From assembly GCA_037953625.1 (NCBI GenBank), contig CM075651.1:161767501-161831500 (forward strand): a stretch of 64,000 nucleotides of DNA, written 5' to 3'. The notes beneath the pieces were generated by a model, which worked only from the letters and a program-made list of their open reading frames with translations, made no database searches and was not told the origin of the DNA. Below are positions 1-9,744 of the stretch, in pieces (position 1 is the stretch's first letter; each line of letters opens with the position of its first letter). This stretch comes from Crotalaria pallida. Taxonomy: Eukaryota; Streptophyta; Magnoliopsida; Fabales; Fabaceae. A program made the translations under genes and the position numbers.

Positions 1-105
1 AATGATGAAAGTGATGTTGGTGCAAGTGGTAGCGGCGGTAATAATGACAAAATGCACAATTTGTTGAACTCCCAAATCCCTTTTGGTGATTTGTATGCAA
101 TGTAA
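1..105 (+). CDS. 3' end of an unidentified gene (34 codons, 5' part outside window), possibly a third AHL
   Basis: The frame is open from base 1 and stops with TAA at 103-105. The 34 visible residues are rich in Gly, Asn, Ser and Asp (GASGSGGNND) and end in QIPFGDLYAM. A Gly-rich stretch followed by a short conserved tail also closes the AHL protein at 29739-30560, so this may be the C-terminus of another AT-hook gene of the same cluster. That link is inference from composition and position, because no diagnostic motif is visible. It could be the end of any Gly/Asn-rich protein. Confidence 0.45.
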   Translation, partial: NDESDVGASGSGGNNDKMHNLLNSQIPFGDLYAM

Positions 106-480
106 TGGGAAAACACCTATCTAATCTTCTACTTTCCCTGGAAATTACTAAGGATGGTGTTGTGTTATTAGTGTTCTACATAGTCTTGTGTTCTTATTGT
201 TCTACTTATATTTCCATTAAGGGATTTTTCGTTTCATTTTTTTTCTCTTTCTTTCATTTTCCTTGTTTAATGTTTATGAGTAAATAATGAAAGTTTATTC
301 CAAACTTTTACCATACATTTGGGGCCATTTTTTTTCCTGATGATATATATAGTTTTACTAAGCAAATGTGATTTAATAATGTTTTCAATTTTTAAGAAAA
401 TGGATAAAATCTCAACCATTTAATAATTTAATTATATGTCATCATATTGAATTAAATTTCACTAAAAATTTAATAACCTT
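106..480. other. 3' flank, no gene seen
   Basis: AT-rich DNA downstream of the partial gene. The stretch near 375-480 resembles, in the same orientation, the sequence near 3160-3245, so it is probably an old repeat arm. No coding or RNA signal is seen. Confidence 0.5.
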
Positions 481-730
481 CAGATGAAGGCAGTGTTATT
501 AAAACTGTACCGATGATCGAACTGGTTAAAGTATTGGAATACTAGTTCATTGGTTTAACCAATAAAACATTAATTAAACCGCATAACAAAAATATTTATA
601 TAAATATTAATATGAAATAAATTATGCTTTGGAAAAAAACATATATATACAATATTTTTACACAATCAAGCACAATGTTTTGTATGTTCTGGTGGCCAAA
701 GTTGTTATCTCTTCGGAGAGAGGTTGTGAG

Positions 731-2006
731 TAGTGTTGGCAATTAGCTAGGAACGATACTCGCGGGCAGGGCATATGTTTAGTGCCCTAATTTTAAAAAA
801 TGTCTGTCCGCCCTATCCGTTTTTTTTTTTGGACAACATAGGGAGGGCTGCGAGCGGCCCGCAGGCATGTATATATATTTAAAAAAAAAAAAACCCGTTT
901 GCAGCCCACAACTCCACAAGCCCACTAAGTGCTACGTTGTATCATAATGTTGGCAAAACACAAAATAATGACTTAAATAAAAATAGGGCCGGTTGCTCTT
1001 CTTCTTCTATACTCCCTCCGGCTCGAATTATAAGCAATAAAAAACATACTTCTCTTGGTTTAAAATATAAGCAAAATTAACTAACGTTATTAAATTTTGT
1101 TTCATTCCCAATGCCACTTTCCTAAAACATTTCTAGAAAATTGTAATCTTAATTAATTTTTGTTTCATTCCCAATATTACTTTCCTAAAATACCTCTATT
1201 TTTTTATAAATTTGAAAAAATTAAATATAATCAACTAACCTCCTTAATAAGCGTAAAAGTGGTTGAATTTGCTTATAATTCGAGTCGGAGGGAGTACTCT
1301 CTCTCACTCAAGTTCTCTCTCTCACTTGGAAGAAGGAAGCTTTAACCACCGGAGCCCAAGTTTGAAGCTGCAACCGCCGTCGGAGCTGCAACCGCCAAAG
1401 CTAAAGCCATAAAGTATCTCTCTCGTGCTGGTCTCTTCTTCTTCTTCTTCTGCTCTCTCTCTCTCTCAAGTTCTTTGTCTCTCTCTCTCACGGTCGCTGC
1501 ATGTCGAAGCCGCCACCGTCGTCGGAGCCGCGAACCGCCACGAACCCATCAGCGAATCGCGAATCTGAGATGGACTCTCAACCAGCCCGATCCGCCACGA
1601 ACAACAAGCTTCGCGAATCTATTGTGACTTGTGATTTTTAATTTTGCTGTGAATCTTGTGAGAAAACATAGCTTGTTGTTGCTTATTTAATTTTGTTGTT
1701 GCTAGTATCTTGGTATATTAGCATTTGAGTATTTGATTTTTATCTCTTTGAAATCATGCCACTATTGTTTTGATTTATGAATTATGCGGCATTTGCATTT
1801 GTTTGGACTTGGGAAAATTGAGATTTTTATTTTTTTTTGCATAAATGCGAGCCGTCCGCATGCTCGTCCTACTCGCATTTAGGGCGGGCAAGACATGATT
1901 TTTCGGCCCTAAAAATTTATTAGGACGGGCGGGCATGCCCGTAAAATTTGCGGGCCAACTGCGGGCACAGGCCAAGCCCGTCCTCCCGCCCTAATTGCCA
2001 ATACTA
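731..2006. mobile_element. hAT-type non-autonomous transposon
   Basis: The terminal inverted repeats are TAGTGTTGGCAATTAG at the left and CTAATTGCCAATACTA at the right. The 8-bp flanks GTTGTGAG (723-730) and GTTGTGAA (2007-2014) match at 7 of 8 positions, as expected for hAT. Subterminal GC-rich arms (about 745-880 and 1850-1990, GGGCGGGC-like) are inverted relative to each other. The interior holds a Stowaway MITE and CT-rich, CCGCC-rich sequence at 1297-1640 with a short frame from 1501. That frame is not recognised and may be captured host 5' UTR. Confidence 0.7.
1010..1296. mobile_element. Stowaway MITE nested in the hAT element
   Basis: It starts TA-CTCCCTCCGGCTCG and ends CGAGTCGGAGGGAG-TA, the Stowaway (Tc1/mariner) pattern with a TA target duplication. 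The near-perfect inverted ends suggest relatively recent insertion. Confidence 0.8.
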
Positions 2007-2503
2007 GTTGTGAATTCGAGCCTCACCCTCTTAATTAAATGATTCTGCACGATTTTGATTGATTTTTCGCACATACGATTTTAATAGCTTGTCATGTCTG
2101 ACATGGATCCGGTCAACGGGAAAGGTTCTGATGGCTTGTTGTATCCGACATGGGTTTGGTTTCTCGATTGAACCAATCGGACCGATTCAATTTTAATAAC
2201 CACAGATGAAGGAAATTAACAAGAAAAATAAGTTTTTTTTTTTAATGTGTAACCTATGGTACGAATTTAGATACTCACCATTTCCTAGCTTCTTCCATTT
2301 CTATGTTCATTTTCCATACTTAATGGTTATTATTATGTTTTTGGCAACACTAATTTTATTTTTTTATTATTACTAGGGGACTATTTTAAAATACTAAATT
2401 TAATGTTTTAACTCATTACTAAATTATTCAACGGTGGAGATTTTGTCCATTTCTTTAAAAAATTAGAGGATCTTGACTCCTATGACATATGTTAATAAAC
2501 TCA

Positions 2504-2779
2504 TACTCCCTCCGGTCCTATTTATAATATCCTTTTGGGGTTTTTATTTTGGTCCTATTTATAAGACCCCTTTCCAATTTTCAATAACATTTAATTACTT
2601 CTTTCCACTAACATCCCTATAAAGTCAACACTTTTTAGAGTTCCAATAATAATTATAGGGGTAGTTTTGAAAAAGTATATCAAACTTTCACATTTCCAAT
2701 GTCACTAACAAATTTATCCACTCTCCTTGATGGAAGTGAAAAACCTCAAAAGGGTCTTATAATAGAACCGGAGGGAGTA
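2504..2779. mobile_element. Stowaway MITE
   Basis: TA-CTCCCTCCGGTCC at the left and GGAGGGAG-TA at the right. The interior matches the copy at 33215-33493 closely (TTTATAA..CCTTTTGGGGTTTTTATT), so both belong to one subfamily. Confidence 0.8.
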
Positions 2780-2904
2780 TTTGATAAATTTGCATTGAAA
2801 ATCGATGCAATTACGAAATTTATGTGCATTAATTACATAATTTCTCAATGTAGATTATGCATTATAAATTTCTTAACATGTGCTCTGAAGCACAAAATAT
2901 AAAA

Positions 2905-3083
2905 GGGTTTTCTTAACCTCAGGCCTTAGGTAAGGGCTGAGGATAAGAGCTTAAAAGTGGATGTATTTTATTGAAAAAATAAATACAAAATCTTTTTATT
3001 CTACCAATACAACACTTCCCAATGAAATACATCCACTTTTAGGCTCTTATCCTCAGCCCTAAGGGCTGAGGTTAAGAAAACCC
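2905..3083. mobile_element. Mutator-type MITE, 179 bp
   Basis: A perfect 9-bp TSD, AATATAAAA, flanks it at 2896-2904 and 3084-3092. The ends GGGTTTTCTTAACCTCAG and CTGAGGTTAAGAAAACCC are inverted, and the whole element folds into a long hairpin. It is too short to encode anything. Confidence 0.85.
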
Positions 3084-3262
3084 AATATAAAAACCCAAAA
3101 AATAAAGAAAAAAAATGAAAGGATCTTCACGCAATCATGCACCAGGGGCATAGTCTAGGTAAATGAACAAAATCTCAGCCATTGAATAATTTAATAATAA
3201 GCTAAAACATTAAATTTAATATTTTAAAAACATAATAACCATTGAATATGCAAAATGGATAA

Positions 3263-4481
3263 GAAATGGACAAAATAAAATGAAGAGGTTCTCAATTTGA
3301 AAGGTCAACACTAACATTTATTCCATCTATTCCAATAACTTTTTAATTTTTTTTTTTATATATTTTTAATATCTTTGCGACTAAGGGAGTAAAAAACATC
3401 TTTAGTCTCAACTTTCAACATTCATGGTGCTGGCTTTAAAGCACTAGACTGAAACACGGTGCACCATGCACCATCGTGTTTCAGAGCCAAATTAAATATG
3501 CACAACTTTTCAATCCCTGTTACTCAATCACTACTTTTAAAGATTACAAATACTCATATTTATAAAATCTCATATGAAGCCCATATTTACTCATTTCTCC
3601 CTTGGGTGTCAAATATAAACAAATAAAAATATTTTATTAGTGATCTCAAATATAAGCAAAATTTAACTAATTTTTCATTCCCAATACAATTATTTTTAAA
3701 ATATTTCAATAAATTACTTCATCCATTTCACCATGAAGATAAAAAATTGCAAATAAAAGTTAAAAAATTAAGAAGATATGCATTCAATGGTTTTGTCAAA
3801 CTCATCAACCAACTATCAAATAACTAATTTAATGCATTTCACATTGATGATCAACCAATCACATTCAAAGTTTACAATTTTAAAGTGTTTTTATTAATGA
3901 CTTTAACTTTATTTTATCAAGCCACACATATTGGATCAACAACCTTAGCTTAAGCTACATTATTTAACTTGTAATTTGTCAAAAAGAATGTGTGCTAAGG
4001 ACTGCAACATAGTTTGAAAAGAAGTTATACTTCAGCCATTCTTCAAGCCATTGTATCAAACCATTTCAACTGAACCCAAGAAACTACTACCAGACTGTCA
4101 TCTAATTCATTAAAACTGATGTAATAAGCTAAAATCTGTCACCAGAGTTACAATTAAAAACAAGATTCTAGATAAAATAAACAGTAAACTCGGATTACCA
4201 AGTTTAACAGACAAAATTAACAATTAAGTGCTTAAAAATGAAATCATGCCAAAGGGTGAAACATTTGATGGTCTTTTTGATTAACAGAAAGCTCCCTCCG
4301 CTTGTATCGGACCATAACTTTACCTTTCACTCCTACCACCATGGCATTCCAATCAATCTCGGGGAAAGGTGACACCAATTCCAGTTCAAAATTCCTTAGC
4401 AAATGACTCCATATTGCTTTTATCTGTAGATATGCAAAGGGCTCACCGAGGCATCCGTGTCTGCCACCTCAAGATGAAATG
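3263..4481. other. Intergenic AT-rich DNA
   Basis: No gene, RNA gene or clean element is seen. Around 3600-3740 there is a fragment related to the AAATATAAGCAAAA Stowaway subfamily, without intact ends. Confidence 0.5.
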
Positions 4482-4758
4482 TACTCCCTTCGTTCTCAGG
4501 GAAAAAAAAAAAAAAAACCATCAATTTACTGTTTTCAAATATAAGCAAAACTTAATTACCTTTCTATTCTCAATACAATCATTTCTAAAATATCTCAATA
4601 AAGTGGTTGTATCATTTAATTTTTGTTTCATTTCCAATGCAAATTTCCTAAAATAGTCTAACTTTTTAAAAATTTGAGAAAATTAAATACACTCAACTGT
4701 TTTTCTTAATACTTGTGCTGATAATTAATTTTGCTAATAAACAAGATCGTAAGGAGTA
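4482..4758. mobile_element. Degenerate Stowaway MITE
   Basis: It begins TACTCCCTTCGTTCTC and ends CGTAAGGAGTA. The interior (AAATATAAGCAAAACTTAA) matches the 1010-1296 subfamily. The terminal repeats have decayed. Confidence 0.6.
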
Positions 4759-4800
4759 TGAGAATGCACCGGTCCAAGCAAGAGGTAATAGAATTCGTGT

Positions 4801-5209
4801 TACTCCCTCCATTTCACTTTAAGTGTCTTTTTGGACTTTTGCACATAGACTAAGAAAGTGTTGATTATGATGATTATTGTAAATTTTATGTGTATTTTGT
4901 CAAAAATACCCCTATTTAATATTTTTATTTTGTCAATGCATAATTACTAGTATTACAAATTTCAAAACTAAAACAACAACTCCATTAATATGATGAAAAC
5001 CGCATTTCGCATGGCTAGCTCATTCCCACCACATTTTTCTATTGAGTAGTAATACTCCACAGTACTGTAAATGTAGTAGTACAGTATTTTAAGATAAGGG
5101 TAAATAAGAAAAAACAGTATTAAATGTTGCCTATATTTGGTAGAAAGACACTTATTTCGAAACAAAATTTTGATATTAAAAAGACACTTAAAGTAAAACG
5201 GAGGGAGTA
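4801..5209. mobile_element. Stowaway-type MITE, about 409 bp
   Basis: The termini TACTCCCTCCATTTCACTTT and AAAGTAAAACGGAGGGAGTA form an inverted repeat with TA at the outer edge. Subterminal AAGTGTCTTTTT is mirrored by AAAAAGACACTT. It is a longer subfamily than the neighbours. Confidence 0.75.
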
Positions 5210-5404
5210 GTTAATAGTAATATATAGAATCAATAAAAAACGAATTTAAAAAAAAAAACACTAATATCCATTTGCACTTAATACTAGTTAATAATTTTAT
5301 ACACGATAAAGAAAAAGAATTAAAAAGTTTAGAACATGGGATTCAAACCTTGGTCTTTGCAGTACGAAGCAGGTTACCCACGAAGCAGGTTACACACGAA
5401 GCCG

Positions 5405-6096
5405 CGCCACCAAGTTACATACAATGTTACCATGGTATAGCGTATTAATCTAAGGCTTAATTATGTCACATGTCCTTGAAGTTTGGGTACTTTTGTCAGA
5501 TACCCTTATTTTTTTTTTTCAATGTCTGACTCCCAAAGAAGTTACTTCTGAGTTTGTCATATACCTCTACTCCCAATTCTGGCCAATTTTGCTGACATGT
5601 AACATCGGAATCCTGATTAGATGCAAGAGGTTAAGCACCTGGTGCCCCGTGGTCGAAGATCATTTTTTTAAAAAATTTAAAATCCTAAAAAGCTTAATAT
5701 TTTTATATTTTTAGTTAAATAAAAAGAGAAAAAAAATCGAAGAGAGAGGTCGTCTTCGCACATGTGACATCGCACTCGACATCACATGACCAACCTCTTG
5801 CGTCTGATCAGGATTCTGATGTTACATGCAAGCAAAATTGGTAGTAGGGGTATATGACAAATTCATAAGTAACTTCGGGGAGTCAGACATTCGAAAAAAA
5901 AGAATAAGGGTATCTAGCAAAAATACCTCAAACTTCAGGGACTTGTGACATAATTAAGCCTTAATTTAAATACATTATGTTTAAAAATTTGCAATATTTT
6001 TTTCTAAAAGCCACCAAGTTACATACAATGTTACCATGGTATAGCTTATTAATTTAAATACATTATGTTTAAAAATTTGCAATATTTTTTTTTAAA
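5405..6096. repeat. About 88-bp tandem duplication split by a MITE
   Basis: The block CCACCAAGTTACATACAATG through TATAGC-TATTAAT occurs at about 5406-5449 and again at about 6010-6053. The sequence following each copy (AAATACATTATGTTTAAAAA) is also shared. In the first copy a 507-bp MITE sits inside the shared block. The second copy is uninterrupted and shows the empty site. Confidence 0.75.
5454..5960. mobile_element. Mutator-type foldback MITE (GGCTTAATTATGTC family)
   Basis: The inverted ends are GGCTTAATTATGTCACA and TGTGACATAATTAAGCC. The flanking 9-mers TTAATCTAA (5445-5453) and TTAATTTAA (5961-5969) form a TSD matching at 8 of 9 positions. Arms of roughly 200 bp are inverted around a spacer near 5640-5760. 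It belongs to the same family as the larger element at 36871-37897. Confidence 0.8.
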
Positions 6097-6174
6097 TTTT
6101 GGGCCCCTAAATGTAACGGCCCTAGGCCTACGCCCCTCGGGCCTAGGTGCTGGGCTCACCCTGGCCGTAAGATA

Positions 6175-7930
6175 GGAGAAATGGAATTCTCACCCCAACT
6201 ATTATCCCCACATCCCAATTTAAATAGTGAAATTTGATTTTTACCCTTCATTAAATTTTCGACTCGGGACTCTCAGAAAATTGAAGAAGTTTTCAATAGG
6301 TACCTCTCGGAAAAACTTTGTCATATTTCAAGATATACAGGCACCTTCTATCGAGAGGTTCCTGTTGGAAAATTCTTCAATTTTCTGAGACACGTGTCTT
6401 GGAAACATGTTTTTTTGGCCAATTCCTAAAGAAATATCCATAAACACTTAAAAGCAAATTGATAAACACTTATCATAAAAACCTGTTCATAACCATCTTC
6501 GATAAAAATATTCATAATCCATAAACCATTAAACGCCACATATCCATTGCACAACACTTGGTCATAAACACAAACAAAAAAAAACAAAATGATCCATAAT
6601 CCATAAACACAAACCAAAACAATAATCCATAAACACAACCTAAATCCATAAATGATAAATAATCCACCAACAGAACCTAAAAATGAGTGGGTTGCTTCTC
6701 TCCATGACCGCTTATTAAAAATGTTAATTTTTTCTAACCCAACAAAAAAAAAATATACAGTTGTTGCTATGTATAATCTGTAGGTCATGGACATACACAC
6801 ATTACAATAGCAATTTGGTTAACTTATGAGGGCCTGTAAATGCAATTCCATAGGCAGCAAACAGTGAGAAGAGCTTCTTTCCTTTACCAACATAAGCCCT
6901 TTTTGTGAAGTTGTTATAATCATTGGCTTCAATAGCATCCAATATCTGTCTATACAACAACAATGATGCCCACACATGAAATCTGCTAGCTGAGCTCAAT
7001 ATCTGCTAACATCCAATATCTACCTACGAGATCTCACTCTCTCACGCCTATAAGAAGTTGTTTTTCTTTGGCGTTCTTCATCGTTATCAACTCTCCGATC
7101 GGTAATTTTGACTCTCGCCATTCCTGAAAACAAACAATAAGCATTTTAAGTTAAGAATTTAAATTAACAATTAATAACATCTATGAATACAACAAACAAA
7201 AGAGTTTTAAAAAAACACCGTTGACAAAATTCCGAGACATAGATTTCGGAAATGTAAAATTCCGATACCCACGAGTCGAAAATTATCAGTTTTCGAAACT
7301 GGTGCGTCGGAAACACGTCCAGGTTCCAAAAAAAAAAACAGCAGATCTCAGGCACAATGCAAAAAAAAAAAAACTTATGCAACATGTCTAGGCTATACTA
7401 ATGTGCATAAAAAACAAAAAAAAATTCATCAAGTAAATCTGCATAAATCAACCTAATCAGTGCCCCTAAAACTCAATCCCAAAACCCTAAAGTGACAACA
7501 GTAACCCCTAAAACTTTGGAAAAACGTGAGTTTTGTCACCGATTAGAGAGAAGAGACTGTTGTTACTTATGCACCATGGCTGAAATCAAGGATCATGACC
7601 AACCCACCCACGTTCCCTTGGAACTGTGAATGAGTAGAGGAAAGAAGGAAAAAAAATAAAAGAGAAAGAGGAGACAATACTTTTGTTTGTGCAGGAGAAA
7701 AATCGTGAATGAGTCTGCTGGAGAGGAAGAAGTGTGAACCCTTTGTTGGTGAGAAGTTGGAATGTGCAGAGAAGAGGCAGAAGAAACTAACGTGTTTTTT
7801 GGCAAGAAGAATGTGGAACGGTTGAGCCAGAAAGTGGGGTTTTACAATCAAATTGAGGGAAGGATAAAATGGTCTCTTTAATATATTATTGGGGTGTGAG
7901 AATACTAGATGGGGTGAAAATTCCAAAACC
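6175..7930. mobile_element. Pack-MULE carrying a phytoene synthase exon
   Basis: A perfect 9-bp TSD, CGTAAGATA, lies at 6166-6174 and 7931-7939. The ends GGAGAAATGGAATTCTCACC and, in reverse complement, GGGTTTTGGAATTTTCACC are inverted repeats. At 1.76 kb it is much longer than the MITEs around it and has no transposase. The interior holds a phytoene synthase exon on the minus strand (6802-7002) and other gene-like sequence (7020-7130 and 7560-7920) that I cannot assign. Confidence 0.75.
6802..7002 (-). pseudogene. PSY: Captured last exon of phytoene synthase (fragment)
   Basis: Read on the minus strand, the frame contains ASRFHVWASLLLYRQ and then DAIEANDYNNFTKRAYVGK. These match the well-conserved C-terminal region of plant phytoene synthase, the plastid enzyme that condenses two geranylgeranyl diphosphates. 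A splice-acceptor-like TTAGCAG immediately precedes the matching codons (AG at 7003-7004), so the fragment looks like an exon copied with part of its intron. The frame stays open to TAA at 6802-6804, but the last residues (GPHKLTKLLL) drift from what I expect. The catalytic DXXXD regions lie in earlier exons and are absent, so no enzyme activity can be encoded. Identification rests on recognising the motif. Confidence 0.8.
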
Positions 7931-8105
7931 CGTAAGATAATTGTAGACTAAATTCAAGATCTCGGTTCACTTCCTTGAAGGTGGCCTTTGGTGAATGTTA
8001 TTAAAGGTTTACAGATAGATTGCCAAGTCATATGGGCTTATATCTTTCGTGAAGAAAAAAAGTAGCGGATGGTCTAGCCAAATATGGTCATGAAATGCAA
8101 CATAA

Positions 8106-8416
8106 TATGAAAGTGTTTGATGTAATTCCCTTTTTTTTCTATTTTTTTCTGTATTTTTGGTCAGTACTACAAGTGTGGTCAGTACTACATGTGTTTCTAA
8201 GAGCATCCTTAATATCAGGGAATCCTTGGGACTAATCTTGTACGAGATCACGTTCCTATGCCTCTCCCAGCGGGGTGTGTTAACCGGGAATCGAACCTGA
8301 GACTTCTTAGTCTCAAGCCCCATTCCAAGTTCTCAAGTTGGCAGGATCGCACCACTTGAGCCAACCTCATTGATTTTTTTTCCTATTAGTTTGTATGAAA
8401 GTGTTTGATGTAATTC
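8106..8416 (-). mobile_element. tRNA-derived SINE with 23-bp direct repeats
   Basis: An identical 23-bp sequence (starting TATGAAAGTGTTTGATG) stands at 8106-8128 and 8394-8416 and brackets the insertion. On the minus strand an A-box-like TGGCTCAAGTGG lies near 8350-8362. A perfect pol III B box, GGTTCGATTCC, lies at 8287-8297. T-rich runs near 8129-8150 represent the 3' A-tail on the minus strand. A short T-rich stretch at 8371-8393 lies between the apparent 5' end and the direct repeat. Confidence 0.8.
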
Positions 8417-8471
8417 GCTTTTGGTTTCTCTGTGTTTTGGGCTTTTTCCCTTCAGTTCATAAAAAAAAATA

Positions 8472-8489
8472 TATATATATATATATATT
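8472..8489. repeat. Short (AT)n microsatellite
   Basis: Alternating A and T follow an A-run. Confidence 0.8.
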
Positions 8490-8693
8490 ATTAATAACAT
8501 CTTCACAACAACCAAATAAATATAACAAACATCCCAAGATTTTAATACCTTGGGAAGGTCAAGGATAAGTAGCTAGAATTATAATGTAGAATAAAGGAAA
8601 GGAAAGAAAATGAATGAGTCGCTTGCCAAGTGCAAAGACACGTTGGAAGTAGATAAAAATAGAATTTGTGCCTAACAAGAAACAAAAATGAGA

Positions 8694-9582
8694 GGAAATT
8701 GCTTTTTGCCCATATATTAGACTTTTGGCCCCCATTTTTATTTTCTAAGGACAAAAATATTCCTAAGTCTTTTAATCTTTTCGATTCAACAAATTTGGAA
8801 AGGTAATTTCGGTACTACAAAGACGAAATACATTTATTTTATATTTCCGGTTTTGCTAAAACGGAATATGGTTTCCGGCTCTGTGAATCCGGAAAATTTA
8901 ATAAATTTTGTCTCCGTAAAGCCGGAACTATCTATTTCATAATAAGGCAATACGAACAACGGAAGTTGCATGTCTAATTCCTCAACAATAAGATTCAAAA
9001 GCCTAACAAAAAAACAATAATATTCAAAACTTTCTATTAGCTTGTTGGAATGAATGTTATAACTTATTATCATTTACTTGGGGTGGTGCTTTGTGAACTT
9101 CAGGCCCAGCTTCTAATTCTTCATAATGAATAGCTGGGTTTGCTGTCTGGCTCCGGGTGGCAGAGAAAAATCCTCTACTAATACTGTTTATAATAAAGCG
9201 TTTTGGTGAAGAAGATAATAAAACCCAAGAGGATGATCTTCTTGCTGCATATGCCAATCTTGATTGCATGTTAGTTGTTGCTTTCAAAATGATTAAATCT
9301 GCTTATCTGGGCCAACAACTTTCGGTGTCAAGCAAGTTTTTAACATTTTCGGTTATGCAGTACTGGAAATCATTAAATGTTCCGGTTATACAAAGAGGGA
9401 ATCCTTATTCTGGTTTTGCTCAACCGGAAAAATGTTTAAATATATTCCGTTTTTGTAGTACCGAAATGTTTTTTTCGGTACCATAGAACCGGAAATATTA
9501 ACACTGTAAAAGGGTATTTTGATCCATAAAAATTGGAAATGGAGGTCAAGAAATCATATGTGAGAGTCGAAAAGCAATTTCC
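8694..9582. mobile_element. Foldback transposon, 889 bp, with captured coding-like core
   Basis: A perfect 8-bp TSD, AAATGAGA, lies at 8686-8693 and 9583-9590. The ends GGAAATTGCTTTTTG and, in reverse complement, GGAAATTGCTTTTCG are inverted. The arms are rich in TTCCGGTT-type motifs with many internal inversions. The asymmetric centre (about 9040-9300) is unlike the arms and holds a minus-strand frame. Confidence 0.75.
9057..9287 (-). pseudogene. Minus-strand frame inside the foldback element, possible captured exon
   Basis: The frame encodes 76 residues. The N-terminal half is rich in Arg, Ser and Ala and lacks acidic residues (SRLAYAARRSSSW, then SISRGFFSATRSQ), which resembles a plant mitochondrial presequence with a cleavage region near RGFFSAT. 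The C-terminal half is different (EELEAGPEVHKAPPQVND) and ends at a normal stop. Composition is more gene-like than the AT-rich arms, so it may be a host exon carried by the element. I do not recognise the protein family. Confidence 0.35.
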
Positions 9583-9744
9583 AAATGAGAAGTGAAAGTT
9601 ACCAAGTTAGGCTGGCAAAATTGATGGCCAATACAGAGATCTTGGTCCAAGAATTGGTCCAAGTGTAGTTAAAAAAAGATATTGTTGGGCTTGAGGCATC
9701 GCTCATTTTTTACCATTTACTTTGTTGATTCCACTTTACACAAA

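Larger units (their letters stand above)
491..2202. mobile_element. TIR transposon (outermost of three nested elements)
   Basis: A perfect 10-bp direct repeat, CAGATGAAGG, flanks the element at 481-490 and 2203-2212. The ends are inverted: CAGTGTTATTAAAACTG at the left and CAATTTTAATAACCA at the right. A 10-bp TSD fits the Mutator superfamily, but an 8-bp hAT reading is also possible. Most of the interior is a second element (731-2006). No transposase is present, so it is non-autonomous. Confidence 0.65.
2300..3262. repeat. Old imperfect inverted repeat interrupted by two MITEs
   Basis: About 110-150 bases near 2300-2455 recur in reverse complement near 3165-3262. Shared blocks include TTAAATTTAATGTTTTA and AAATTATTCAA. 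The space between them is largely filled by a Stowaway MITE and a 179-bp Mutator-type MITE, so the original foldback element was smaller. Boundaries are not defined. Confidence 0.5.

Noticed and set aside
7030..7130. Minus-strand MARVKITDRRVDND... frame as a type I MADS-box start
   Set aside because: Only a handful of N-terminal residues fit and the frame stops after 33 codons. It stays an unassigned piece of the Pack-MULE interior.
8287..8297. tRNA gene suggested by a perfect B box
   Set aside because: No cloverleaf or acceptor stem around it. The A-tail and direct repeats show a SINE.
9157..9486. 109-codon plus-strand frame in the foldback element
   Set aside because: It runs through repeat arms, and the minus-strand frame is more protein-like.
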